A model generated the notes under the pieces. That model saw only the letters and a list, made by a program, of their open reading frames with translations. It was not told the DNA's origin and searched no databases. Positions 20,839-34,692 of a stretch of DNA of 64,000 nt are shown in pieces. The position numbers were made by a program, and so were the translations under genes. Source of the DNA: Nemania diffusa (lineage: Eukaryota > Ascomycota > Sordariomycetes > Xylariales > Xylariaceae); assembly GCA_038501195.1 (NCBI GenBank), contig JBBPUQ010000010.1, positions 1,753,501 to 1,817,500 of the forward strand. Direction: 5' to 3'. The stretch's first letter is position 1, and the number at the start of each line of letters is the position of its first letter.

Positions 20839-23217
20839 AACTTCCCGCTACGCACCGGCAATGGACGCCTCCTATACCCGTGCAACCTGGATGCTGCGGC
20901 CTGAGGCCTCTGGACCGGCTGCGCGATGCCACCCGCCGCGCACTTACCCCCCTTGAACGCAGCCTGCGCCGCAGCCTTCCAGATCTCCCCGGCGTTCCGG
21001 ATCATGGGCGCGGTCCAGTACAGGCGGCAGTCGGCGAGCTCGGTGACGAACTGGGCCGGCACGCCTCGCTCCAGCGCCGCGGCGCCGGGGAGGACGGCGT
21101 CGCGCACGTTGACCACGGGCAGCTGGTACGGGCTGCGGCCGCTCACGTAGCCATCGTCGAGGCGCCGCAGTTCCGCCGCGAGGGCGGGGTCGGACGTGTA
21201 GGAGCGCGCGAGGTCGGCGAGCACGCCGAGCTGCCGGAAGGGGTACACCTGGGCGCCCTTGACGCCGCCGACGCCCTGCATGGGGCCCGCGCGCGGCCGC
21301 CCGCCCATGGCGACGCTGCGCACGCCGGCGCCGTGCCGCATGAACTGCGAGAAGATGCTGCACGTCGAGGCGCAGTACCCGTCGTAGAGCAGCACCACGT
21401 TCTCGGCGCCGCCGAAGGGCCGCGTGAAGTTCGCGCGCTGCCCGTAGCCGGTGATGTCGGTGCCGAAGGCCTGGCGCGTCAGTACGGGGTTCGCGGGGTC
21501 CCACTCCATGTAGTTGGTGTAGTTGTCGCCGCCGCCGCTCGCCGTCACGGGGCCGAACTTATCGGCGTACGACGTGAAGCGGCCGTTGGTGTCGTTGAGG
21601 TCGTTGCGCCAGTTGTTCACGGTGGTGCAGGGGTTGTCTAGTTCCTGGAAGTCGACTTTGGGCGTGTAGTTGGCACAGAGGGGAGAGAACGTCTGCGATA
21701 GAGCGTTGAAGCTCGGTGACGACCGCCAACGGGTGGGACCGTCCTGAACGATGTCGGGGAAGATCTGGCGGAAGGTGTCGTAACCCTGGAGGATGGTGCC
21801 GCCGCCGTTGGCCTGCACGTCGATAACGAGCTTGGTCTTGCCCGCCTCGACGGCTTTGGCAAAGAACTCTTGGACGGCGCTTTGGAAGGTCACGAAGTCG
21901 GATGAGAAAGAGAGCATGACGAGGACCGCGACATCCTCGAAGCCAGGTTCGTTGATAAAGTAACCGGACACTATCTTATCGTCTGTGATGAGGACGGGCT
22001 CTGGATAACCTTCGATACGGTTTACTTCTCCCTCATCCTGGCGACCAACTAGCGACACAGGGGGCTGCGGGTAGCTGTGTATGCGATTTGGTACGGCGGT
22101 GCGTCGAGTTGACTTTACATCACGAGTAGAGGCACGAGATGATCCAGTGCTATATGCTCCGCGACAGAACTCCTTGTGCATAGTCTCAGCGTCGATAACA
22201 TTGTTCCAATCGTATGGCCCGTAGTGGAATCTGGCGATGTTGGGCCTTTCAATCGTGGTTCCGTTTGCGAAAGTCAAGCTGGTGGTATTCCCAGGATAAA
22301 AGAACCTTGCCCAACCGTCAACGTTAGCTCTCACGTTGTTTAGGAGGGAAATGGGATGCTTTCTTGCTTGGTGCTGTGACATACCTCTCACGCCCGCCCC
22401 CTTCAAAATAACCGTTAGCTTGAAGCCCGGCCTTATTAGCCTGGCTAAAGAACATGGCGTTATATCCAGCATCGGGATCCTGGGTGTTGGATGACTCAGT
22501 CACGCGGCCTTCAATGAATATAGCAGCATCAACTCCATCAATCTTCACAATATGTGATGACTTCTCAGTAGGTGATACCGCGTCTTCAAGAACCTTAATC
22601 ACAGGTAACGAACTGCCATCTTCGCTTACTGACACCAGTGTCCAGGGACGAACCCATTCAAACGGCACAGTGAGCAGATCCGGATGGTACGCCAAGTGTC
22701 CGTTATGCGGCTTCCCCACGATACTCTTGAACAGATCCTCCTGCCATTCCAGTTCGCCAGTGTACTTGCTTTCTTGGAGGTTGGATCGAATCCTCTCTAG
22801 CTCTCCAGGTATGTCGACCGGGGGGTATGGATAGTCAGACGGAGGATGCTTCAAGAAGGCCTGGTCGGACTGCCACTCGAGAAAGGGCTTAAGCTCGTCC
22901 AATAGTCGGATCGCGGGCTCTGTGTGGACGGGAACCGACTTCAAACACTCGTAAGCCTGAGATGCGGCCATTGTCGGCACCACGCCTGGCGAAGCCGAGA
23001 CCTGTGAGGTGAATGCATCTCTGGCTACCACGCATGGCCCCTTCGCTGTCGGCGTAGGCCCTGCTGCCGCTGTAGTGGTGTTGCTACTGGGCTTTGGGTT
23101 CCCGCACGTTGTCCCGTTGCTGCTTCTTAAACCCACGGCGGCGGATGCTGGGACCAGACTAGCCATGGCCGATAGGGCTGCTAGGGTCGCCGTCGCACTG
23201 AAGGCGAACGACTTCAT
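20820..23217 (-). CDS. Secreted S41-family peptidase
   Basis: Two exons on the minus strand, 23217-22385 and 22305-20820, joined across a 78-nt GTATGT...AAG intron (restores GGGRERFFYPGNTTS), give about 772 residues. The start is set by a clear signal peptide (MKSFAFSATATLAALSAMAS); an upstream in-frame extension lacks one. Residues about 70-280 form the fungal S41 N-terminal region (YECLKSVPVHTEPAIRLLDELKPFLEWQSD). The catalytic part has KLVIDVQANGGGTILQGYD (about 436-454) and the nucleophile-elbow-like GYCASTC with Ser about 591. Homologues are predicted extracellular C-terminal-processing-like peptidases. A very G/C-rich 3' third contrasts with the 5' part. The final residues (SATHR) and TAA are encoded inside the terminal repeat of the neighbouring transposon, so the natural C-terminus has probably been replaced. 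Confidence 0.87.
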
Positions 23218-23308
23218 TGCGAAAACGAATGGCTCTGAAAAGAGTGACAGAGAGTTGGATGACCGAGTCCATTTCCATTTTCGAGATCCCCGGGATCTCG
23301 ACACTGTT

Positions 23309-23318
23309 ATATATCATA
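23309..23318 (-). promoter_or_regulatory. Probable TATA box of the S41 peptidase gene
   Basis: GATATATAAC on the minus strand, roughly 95 bp upstream of the ATG at 23217. Confidence 0.4.
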
Positions 23319-23500
23319 GCTTCCTTCATTTTATTTCATGCTGTCATCCGTTGTTGTTGGTAATCATGTAAGTACACTACATTAGCTTCCGTGTCGATCT
23401 TCTCTGTTGAGCTTCAGTTACATGGATTATTTCAGATCCTCATTTGTCCACATACGATAAATGACTGTCCCAACTTTCTACTGTAGACTCTTATTACTAT

Positions 23501-23819
23501 TGAAACGAAGTGTGCAATATATATACAACACACTTTAAAGAACTAGCTACAGTTATAGAAAATCACTTTTAAAAATTTGAAGCAATATTAACAGTAGTTT
23601 AAAAAAGCAATCGAAATAATATTAAAATAGCAAAACTACTGTAAATATTATATAACAACTTAGTTAATTAATATTAAAAGCATTAATTTTTATAATATTA
23701 TATATTTTTTTAATAAAAAATTATTTTTTTATTAATTAATAAATAAAAAAATAAAAAATTTAAAGTTTTATTAATTTAATTAATTTAATTTTTTATAATA
23801 ATATTATTTATATTGTTTT
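23501..23819. repeat. Left LTR of the outer element
   Basis: Its 5' part (to about 23690) keeps scattered C and G (for example TGAAACGAAGTGTGCAAT); its 3' part is A/T only. Aligned to 60166-60484, nearly all differences are C/T or G/A, with the C/G state in the left copy for the first half and in the right copy for the second. Confidence 0.85.
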
Positions 23820-25450
23820 AATTTTTTTTAAATAAAATAATATTATTTTTAATATATTTTTATTTAATAAATTAAATAAATATATAAAAATAATATAAAT
23901 TTATAAACTAAATAACTAAAATATAAATAAATATAAAAATTATTATATAAATTAATATAATTTTTTATTATAAAAAATTTTATAATATATAATATAATAT
24001 TAATATAAAAATAAATAATAAATTTTTATAAAAAAAATTAATTTTAAAATAATTTAATTATAAAATAATTATAAATAAATTTTAAAAATTTAATATTTAA
24101 TTTAATTTATTTTTTTTAGTTATAGTTTTTTTTAATAAATTTATTTTTTAATAAAATTAAATTAAATTAATAATTTTAATTTATATTATTATTTTTATTA
24201 TTAAATTTTAAAAAAAACTTTATTAATTTTTTTAATAATTTATATATTTATTTTATATTATTTTTAACTTTATTATTTTATAAAAATAATAAATTAAAAA
24301 TATTATATTAAATTAATTTATTTTTTTTAAAATTATTAATATAAATTTTTAATTATATTTAAAACTAAATTTCTTTTTTTTTTTAATTTTAAAATTATTA
24401 TTAAAATATTTAAAAATTATAATATAATTATAATTAATATTAATTTTATATTTTTATATATTATAATTAAATAGTAATAATTTATAATAATTAGTTTTAA
24501 AATATAAATTATTATTTAATGTTTATAATTAATTAAAAAAAAAAAAAATAAAAAAAAAAAAAATTAAAAAATATATATAAAATAAAAGTTTTATTAATTT
24601 ATAATAATTAAATTTAGTTTTAAATTTAAAATTTTTTTTTTTAAAATAAAAAACTATATATATTATTAAAACTATTATTTAAAAAAAAAAAAAAAAATAA
24701 TAATAATAAATTAAAATTTATATTAAATTTAAATAAAAGTTTTAATTTTTTAAAAATAAGTTTTTTTTTTTTAGTTTTTTTAATTTTTTTAACTATTTTT
24801 TAAATAGTTATTTTTTTTTATATAAATTTTTTAATTTATATTAATAAATAGTTTTAAATAATAAATTAAATTTTTAATAATATATATTTTAATAATTTTT
24901 TATAATTTTTTATATAATTATATAAAAAAAAAATTATTAATTAAACTTTTTTTATTATTAAATAATTTATTTATTTTATTAAAATTTATTAATAATATTA
25001 TAATATAAAAAATATTTATATAAATATATTATTAATAATTAATTTATTTAAATAAAAATATAAAAATTAAATTTATTAAAAACTATAGTTTAAAAAAATA
25101 TAAATAATATATTTTTTAAAATATTTTAAAATTTTTATTTTAATTATTTTTAATATATTTTGTAAAATTAAAATAATATATATAATAAATTTAAATATTT
25201 ATTAAAATAATATATTAATAATTTTTTTTATTATTATTAAAAATAATAAATTTAAAAATAAATATTTATATTAATTTATTTTATTTTTTTAATTAAATTT
25301 TTAAATTTATAAATATAAATTTTATAAAAATATATTTATATAAATATTTAATTTTTATTTTAAATAATAAATTTAAATTATTTATTATTATATTAATATA
25401 TTAAAATTTAAAAGTTAAAATTTAAAAAAATACTAATATATTTATATATA

Positions 25451-25578
25451 TTTATTTTATATATATTTTAAAAAAAATTCTTTTTTTTTTAAAGTTTTAA
25501 TTTTATATAATATATATTATTAGCTATATATTATTTATTATATTATATTTAATTTATAATTTTTTTTACTTTATAACA
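25451..25578 (+). repeat. Degraded direct repeat, copy 1
   Basis: About 128 bp matching 36229-36354: TTTATTTTATATATATTTTA, then ATAATATATATTATTA and TTTTTTTTACTTTATAA. The similarity stops at the same point on each side in both copies, as for LTRs or solo LTRs, but no target-site duplication is evident. Confidence 0.55.
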
Positions 25579-26728
25579 ATTTTAAAACTTTTATTTAAAG
25601 TTATTTATAATATAAAATAACATTTTAATATTTTAAAAAATTTATTATATTTATAAATAAAATAAAATTAAATATTATTTAAAATAATAATAAAATTATT
25701 TTAAACTAGCTTTAATTTTAAATTTTTTTTAAAAAAGCTTAATTTTTTATTTTTATTATTATTTTTAAACTATTAATTAATATATTAATTGTATAAAAAG
25801 TTTTTATAAAAATATAAATAAAAAATTATTAATTAAAACTTAAATAAAATAAATAAAATTAATATATTATTAAATTATATAATTTTTAATTTAAAACTAT
25901 ATTAAAAATAACTTTAAAAAAAAAAAAAGAAATTAATAATTTTATTAATTATAAAAAATAATAAAACTTTAAATAATTTGTTTTTTTTTATTAATATTTA
26001 ATTTTTAAAATATATTAATAATATAGTTATAATATTACTTTTATATTTTTTAATAACAATAATATATTTAAGTTTTTTATATATATAAATTATTAATAAA
26101 AATATAATAAATTTAAATTAAATTATAATAATAATATAAATTTTAATTAATTAATTAAATTTAAATATAAATTATTAATTTTAAATTTTATATATAACAA
26201 ATAAACTAAATAAATTAAAAAGTTAAAGTTTATATTTAATAAATAAAATTATATATATAATTAATAAAATAAAATAAAATTATAAAAATAAATATTAAAA
26301 TTTATTTATAAGATTTTTAAAAATAAAACAGTTTTAATATTAATATAATTAAAATATATTTTTAAAATAAACAAAAATTTTTATATAATAATTAATATAT
26401 TTAAAAATAAATATAAATATATAATTAAAATATATTTATTAATTTTTAAATTAATATTTTAAATAATTTAATTATTATTTAATTTAAATTAAAAAATAAA
26501 AAACAAAAAAAATTAATAATAAAAAAGTTATATTTTTTTATTAAAAATTATTTAATTTTTTTAAAAAAATAATAATAAATATTTATAACTATTTATTTAT
26601 TATTTAAAAAAATATAATTAATATAATAATATATTAATAAAAATTAATAAAAAAAAATTAAAACAAAATATAATAATAATTAAATTTATATATAAATTAT
26701 AATTAAAATTATTATAAATTTTATATAA

Positions 26729-26860
26729 ACTTTTTATAATATAATAGTTTTTATAATAATTTTTATTAATTATATAATTATTTTTATTATAATTTTTTAT
26801 AATTATAAAATTTATATATAATTAATAAAAATTATTATAAAAACTATTATTTTAAAAAGT
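26729..26860. repeat. Long imperfect inverted repeat
   Basis: Left arm at about 26729-26776 and right arm at about 26813-26860 are near-complementary over about 47 bp (shared words TAGTTTTTATAATAATTTTT and ATTAATTATATA) around a spacer of about 36 bp. It may be terminal repeats of a tiny element or a hairpin from the pre-RIP sequence. Confidence 0.5.
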
Positions 26861-29800
26861 TATAAAATTTTTAATATTAAAAATTTTAATTTAAATTAAT
26901 AAATTATTAAATTTTAAAATATTAAATTTTAAAATATTAAATATATTAATTTAATAAATTAAAAAATAAATATAAAATTAAAAAATTATAAAAACTTTTA
27001 AAAAATAAACTTAAATATTATTTAAATTTAAACTAATAATTATTAAAAAATTAAAACTTTATTATTTGTTTTTTTTATAATAAAATAAAATATTATATTA
27101 ATTAATATTTTAATAAATAGTTTTAAAAATAAATTATTTAAAAAATTTAAACTATTAAAAAAAAATTTAATAATTTTTATTATTTAAAATAAACTGTTTT
27201 TTTTTATTAATTTATTTTAAAAAATTATAATAACTTTAATTTAAAAAATAAAAAATAAATTTAAATTTTATAATAAAATTTAAAAATAAATATTAACTAT
27301 TTATTTTATTTTTTTAATATTTTTATATTTTTTATTTAATATATATATTTAATTTAAATAAACTATTTTTAAAAATATATATTAATTTAAACTTTTATAT
27401 TAAATATAATTATATTAATTATATTTTTATTTTATATTATAAACTATAAAAAGTTTTTTATAAATTTTATAATTTATAAATTATAAATTAAAAAAATTTA
27501 AATATATATAAAACTTATTAAATTTTTTATAAATTAATTAATTAATAAAATATTATTTATATAATTTAATATATATATATTATAATATTATATAATAATT
27601 AATTAAAAAAAAATTTATTATTATTATTTTAATTAATATTAAAAAATAAAAAAATTATATTAAATTTAAATTTAAATTAATAATTTTTTAATTTTAAATA
27701 AAAATATTTTAAATTATTATTATTTTATTTAAATTTTTATTTTTAAAAAAAATAAAAATAAAATTAATTTTTATAAATTTTAATTTAATTTTAAAAAAGT
27801 TTTAAAATTTATTTAAATTTTTTAATATTTTTAATATTAATATATTTTTTTATATTTATTAAAACAATTTATTAATTAATTTATAAAAAAATATAATAAT
27901 ATTTTATTATTTTATTTATTTTTTAATTTAAAAAAAATTATAAAAATTAAAAAATTAACTATAAAAAATAATAAAAAGCAAAAAAATTAAAAAATTAAAA
28001 AATTTTATAAAAACATTAATATTTTTTATATTTAAAAAAAATAAAATTTTATATTTTTATATTAATTATAAAAAATTTAATAAAATTTTATAAAAAAATT
28101 GTTTTATTTTTTTATTTATTTTAAAAATATTAAATAAAATTATATATATAAAAATATTTTCAAAAATTAATTTTAAAAATATTTATTATTATATATAAAT
28201 TTAAAAAATAAATAAATAAAAAATAATGTATTATATATTATATATATTATAAATTTTTAATTATATTTATAAATTTATATAATATTTTTATTATTTTTTA
28301 AAATTATATATAAAAAATATTTAATAATATTTTAAATATTTTTTATATAATATATTTTAATAATATATTTTTTTTTTTTTTAAATAAAAATTTATATATA
28401 AATTATATTTAAAATATTATTAAAAAACTTTAAAAAATTAAATTATATATTAAATTTTTTAAATATTAATTTTATTAATATAAATTAAAATTTTAAAATT
28501 ATATTATTTTAAATAAAAAAAATAAAAAGTTTTTTTTATAAATTAATATTATTAAAAAATACTTTTTTTTAATTTTTATTATAAATTATAATAATTTTTA
28601 AAATTTTATAATTTTTATTACTATTTTATTAAAAAATATTTTTTAGTTATTATTTTATTATATTAATATTTAAAAAAAAATATAACTAAAATAAAAAAAA
28701 GTCAAATTTTTTTAAATAATTTAAAAAAATATATTTTTAAATAATTATAAAATTTATTTAAATAAATTATTTTTTTTATATATTTTAATTTTAAAAAATA
28801 AATATTAATAAAAATTAATATATTTAAAGTTATATTTATAAATAATTTATTATAAAAAAATAATTAAAAATAATAATAACTAGTTTTATTTTATTTTTAA
28901 AAATTCTTTAATTAAAAATTAAATTAAAATATATTAAATAAAAAAATATTAATTATTATTAATAGCTTTAAATATTAATATTATTATTTATAAAAAAATA
29001 AATTATTTATTAAAATATTAATTAATTATAATAATTTTTAAATCTTTATAAAAATATTAAAACTAAATAAAAAATAAATTTAATAATATATTTATTTAAT
29101 TTTTTTTTAATTTTATTATTAAATATATAAAAAAAAAAAAAAATAAAACTAATTTTTTTTTATATAGTTTTAATTATATAAATAATATATTTTTTAATAT
29201 AAATTTTTTTTTATATTAAAAAAAAAATTATTATATAATATATAAATATTAAAAATTAATTTTTAAAAATATTAATTAAAAAATTTTATATTAAATGTTA
29301 TTTTTTTAAATAATTAATTTTTATTTAATTAATTATATATATATAAATATAAATAATTATTATAAAAAAAATATTTAAAATTTAAAAATTAATTAAAATT
29401 TTAAATTATTAATTTAAAATATTTAAAAAATTTTTTTTTAAATATTAATAAATTTTAAAATAAATTAAAAATAATTTAGTTATAAAAAATTAATAATTAA
29501 TTTAAAACTTTTTAATTTTTTATAATAAAAAAGTTTATATATTTTTTAAAAAATTAATTTATTTTTAATTAATTAAATTATATTATAATAATTTTTTTAT
29601 AAATTATTTTAATTAAAAATATATTTTAAAACTTTTTTAAAAAAAGTTTTATTAATAAAATTTAAAATATAATATATAAAATTATATAAAAAGTTATATT
29701 ATTTATTTTAAATTTAAAATAAAACATTATTAAAAATATAATAAATTAAATAATTTATTAATATTTATTAAATTTATATAAAAATTATTTATAAATTTTA

Positions 29801-31857
29801 TAATTAATTTATTAAAAATTTTTTATAAAAATAATTATATAAATTTTATATTAATAATTATAAATTAATTTATTAAATTAATATATTTATTATTTAATTA
29901 TATTATTATAATAATTATATAATTAATTATTTTATTTTATTAAAAAATAAAATATAAATTTAAAAGTTTTATTAAAATAATTATTAATTAAAATTTTATA
30001 TTTATTAATAATTTTAAATTTAATTTATATTATTATATTAAAATTAATAATTAAATAAAATATATAAATTAAATATTATTTAAAATATTTTATTTTTATT
30101 AAATAAATTAATTAATTTTAATTATTATTTTAAATGTTTTTTATTATAAATTTAATAATTAATTTAATTATTAATATTTTATTTTTTAAAGTTTTATATA
30201 ATTATATATTAAAATTTAAATTATTTATTAAAAATATTAATAATATAAAATCAATTAAATAAATTAAAAACTATTAAAAATAAATTAATAAAATAATAAT
30301 AAAATATAATTAAAAATTAAATAAAATATTTTAATAATAAATATAAATTAATAAATTATAAAATAAATTAATTAATTATTTTATTAATTAAATATTTAAA
30401 GCTTAAAAAATATCATTATAAATTAATTTTTAAATATATTAAATTATTTAAAATTATTAATAAAATTAATTTATAAATTTATTGCTTTTATTTTTTTATA
30501 TAATATATTTGTTTTTATAATATATTTTTTATTTAATTATTAAAATTTTAAAAAATTAATAATATAAATAAATTATTTATATTTAATTTAAAAAATAATA
30601 ATATAAAATAAAAAATAAAAAATATAATAAAAAAATATATTTATAAAAAAAATTTATATTATAAAATTAAATAAAATTAAATAAAAAAACTAATTAATTA
30701 AATATAATTAATAAATATTAATTATTAATATATTTATTATTAAAGTTATTATAAACTTTAAAAAAAAAAAAATAATAAAAAAATAAATTAATAAAACTAT
30801 AAAAAAAACTATTTATTATATTATAATAAAAATATATTAAAACTATTAAAAAAACTTTTTAATTAATTATTTAAAATTATTAAAAAAGTTAATAAAATAA
30901 AATAAATTAAAACTTTTATAAAAAAATTTATATAATAAAAATTAAATTTATTTTTTTAAATAATAATTTATATTTTATTAATAAACTATATATAAAATTT
31001 TATTAAAAAATTTAAAAAATAAATTTAAAAATATTTTAAAATATTATAAACTTTTTATAAGCTTTAAAATATTTTATATTATTATTATTTTTATAATAAA
31101 TTATTTTTATTTTTTTTATAAAATAATATATAATTAAAAACTAAATTATATAATTAATATTAAAAAGTTATAAATAAAATATAATAATATAAAAATATTA
31201 AATATATTAATTAATATTTTATTTAAATTAAAAATAAAAATAAAAAATAAATAAAATAATTTATTTATAATATTAATAATAAAAAAAATAATAGTTTATT
31301 AAATTAAAATTTTATATTAATAAATTAAAAATTAATATTTAATAATAATGTTTTAAAATTAATAATTAATATTAAAATTAATAATAAATATAAATAAAAT
31401 AATTTATTTTTATAATAAAAACTTTATTAATAAAGTAAAAAATAATATAATATAAAAAAAAAATATAATAAAGAAATTTTAAAAAATAAAACTATATTTT
31501 AATAATTTTATAATAAAACTAAATTAAAATATATTAAATATAGCTTTTTTTTTTATTATAAATAATAATATTATTTAAATTATTATTATTTTTTTATTTT
31601 AAATTAAATAAATTAATATTAAATTTTAAAATTTTATATAAATAAACTACATTAAAAACTATTATAATAAATAATTAATTTTTTAATAATAAAATAAAAT
31701 TAAAATAAAAATGAAATTATTTATAAATTTATAAATATTATAGCTTTTTTAATAATTATTATATATAAAACTTTTTAAATTTTTAAAAAAATAATAAATT
31801 TTTAAAAGTTTAATATTTTTAAATTAAAAAAAGTTATAAAAATATTTAAAACAAAAT

Positions 31858-32290
31858 GTTACATTACCCAAAGGGGTTTATTAGTTGCTTAACCTATAAG
31901 TCAGGCACCTAAACTACAGTTACTTAACCTGCAGTCACCTGACTAGCCTGTACACCTAGCCCACCAACCTATATAGCCAAGGACCCTGGCTTCGCCAGGT
32001 CCCCCACCTACTTTCCTAATACATCAATTTATTATACACACTTAATTCTACTGCTTTATACAGCCTTTGGCCTTCGGCCCTGCGCTTCGCGCCCTCTAAT
32101 GCCTTTGCACTCCTTTTACAAGTAGTGTTAGTGGCAATAGCGGTAATAATTAGAAATATTTCAAACTTAGCGTTTATAAATATTAACGAATTAATAAAAG
32201 CTAAAGATTTAAACTTAACTATTTTAAACAAAAGAATTAATAATATAATTGCTGCAAATATAAAAGTTTTAAAAGCTAGTTTTTATAAAA
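31858..32290. other. G/C-bearing island that escaped RIP
   Basis: An abrupt switch to ordinary base composition at 31858 (TGTTACATTACCC, an LTR-like beginning), fading to the right after about 32250. It contains three consecutive hairpins with TTC loops: TGGC-TTC-GCCA at 31988-31998, GGCC-TTC-GGCC at 32069-32079 and GCGC-TTC-GCGC at 32083-32093. A 71-codon minus-strand frame (32231-32016) includes ALEGAKRRAEGQRLYKAVE and a hydrophobic stretch, and may be a retroelement remnant. I do not recognise it with certainty. Confidence 0.6.
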
Positions 32291-33495
32291 TAATATAGTT
32301 TTTACTATTGTAATTTTTATAAATTTATTTTAATTTAATTTTATAATTAATTTTAATAAAAGTTTTTAAATTATTTATAACTAATATAATTTTAAATATT
32401 TTTATATTAAAAGTTATATTTATTATATTTTTATAAATAGCTATAAAATAAAAGTTATAATTTATAAACAAAAGTTTATATTTAATTTATAAAGATATAT
32501 TTTTATTGCTTTATAATATAATAAAATATATATTAGTTATTTTATATATATATTTTTTATTTTATATAAAAATTTTAAATAATATAATAAAATTATTTAA
32601 ATTATAAAAAGTAATAATATTATTTAAATAATTAATAATAATATTATAAATTTAAAAGAAATTATTTTTAAAAAATATATTTAGTTATAAATAATTGTTT
32701 ATTATTTTTTTTTTTTTTTTATATTTAATAATTTTAAATTTTTTTTTTATATTTTTTTTTTATATATAAAATATAAATTTTATTTATTTTATAAAAGCTA
32801 TTTTTATATTATTAACTATAGTTATATTATTTTTTTTTTTATTTATAATATATTTAAAAGTTTTTATATATAATTAATTAATTATAATATTATTTATATT
32901 AAAATTAATATAAATTTATATATTTATATTAATAAATTTTATATATATATTAATATATAAATATATATAATTTAAATATAAAACTTTATTATAATAATTA
33001 AAACTAAATATTTTAATAATAAAAATATTTATTTTAATAACTTTAATAAATTTAATATATATAAAAAAATTAAAAATAACTATTATAATAATTAATTTTT
33101 TATTAAAAGTTTTTAAAATTAAAAATAAATTTAAAATATTTTTAAATTTATAAATAATATTGTTTTTAATAAGTTAATATATTTTAAAATATTAAAATAA
33201 TATATTATATAAAAATATTTTTATAATATAATAATTATATATTTAATAAATAAAATTTATAAAAAATAAAGTCGAGATTTTTTTTAATTAAAATTTTTCT
33301 TTATATTTTTTTAAATATAATTTAAAAATATTAATAAATTTATATTATTTATAATATTTATAATATATATAATTAAAATTTAAAATATAAAAAAAAAATT
33401 AACTATTATTTTTAATATTTTTTTTTAAAAAGTATAAATAGTTTTTTTTTTTTCTGCTATAATATTTTTTTTTATAACATTGCTTTTATTTGTAA

Positions 33496-33580
33496 TTACT
33501 ATTATAATTATAGTTATAATTATAGTTATAATTATAATTATAGTTTTAATTATAGTTATATTTATAGTTATAATTATAGT
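33496..33580 (+). repeat. AT-only short tandem repeat
   Basis: Irregular repeats of ATTATAGTTATA/ATTATAATTATAG, possibly a RIPped minisatellite or coding repeat. Confidence 0.6.
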
Positions 33581-34630
33581 TTTTCTTTTATAAATAATAA
33601 CTTTTGCAATAGTTGTTATAATAGCTATTATAATTATAATTATAATTTTTATTTTAATAATAGCAATTATAACTATAGTTTTAACTATTATTATAATTGT
33701 TATTTTAGCTATATTAATAATAAAATCTATTATTAAAATATTATTTTTATTTATAATTATAATAATTAAATTAATAATTAAATTTATTATATAAAAGTTT
33801 TAAAATTTATATTAGTTTTTAAATAACTATATTAAAAAAATATTTTATTTTAAACTTTATATTAAAATATTATTTTATAGTTTTTTATTTAAAGTTACAA
33901 TAAGTTTTTTTAATTTTTTATATATATTTTTTTAATATATTTTTAAATTTAAATAAATAAATATAATTTATAATAGCTTTATTTTATTAATTATAAATAT
34001 TTTTTATAATATTTTATTAATTAAAATTATTTTATTTAAAAGTTTTATTAATTTATATATATTTTAATTTATATTAAATAAATTAAAACAATATATTTTA
34101 GTTTTTAATAATATTATATAAATAAAAAAAGTTATTTAAAAACTTTTAAATAGTTTAATTAAAATAAATTTTAAAACAATTTTTTAACTTTTTTAATATT
34201 TTATTAAAACTAGTTTTATAAAAAATTTATTTATTATTTATATTATTTTTATTATTTTATTAAAATAATATTAATTTAACTAATAAATAATTAAATATTA
34301 AAAATATTTAATTAATATTTAATAGTATTAAACTTTTAATTAAAATATTAATATAATTTATAAAAAAATAAATATTTATATAAATAATATTTTTTTTATT
34401 AATAATTATTTTTTAATTATTAAAGTTTATTTATTTAAAATTAAATATATCGATATTATTATATTTAGTTTTATATATATTATTTTTAATAAAATTTAAA
34501 TTTACTTTAAAAATAATATAATAAAAATTATATTTATACTTTAAAATAAAGTTATTATTATTATTATTAAAATTATTAAAAAGATTTTTTTTAATATTAA
34601 TATTTTTTAAAAAAAATAATTACTTTTTAA

Positions 34631-34692
34631 TAAAAATAAATATAAAAATAAATATAAAAATAAATATAAAAATAAATATAAAAATAAAAATA
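34631..34692 (+). repeat. 12-bp tandem repeat AAAAATAAATAT
   Basis: About five successive copies of AAAAATAAATAT or close variants. Confidence 0.75.

Noticed and set aside
20826..21641. Long plus-strand open frame (271 codons) opposite the S41 peptidase
   Set aside because: It is the antisense shadow of a G/C-rich coding exon; its composition (Ala/Arg/Gly/His) is an artefact of third-position G/C on the other strand.
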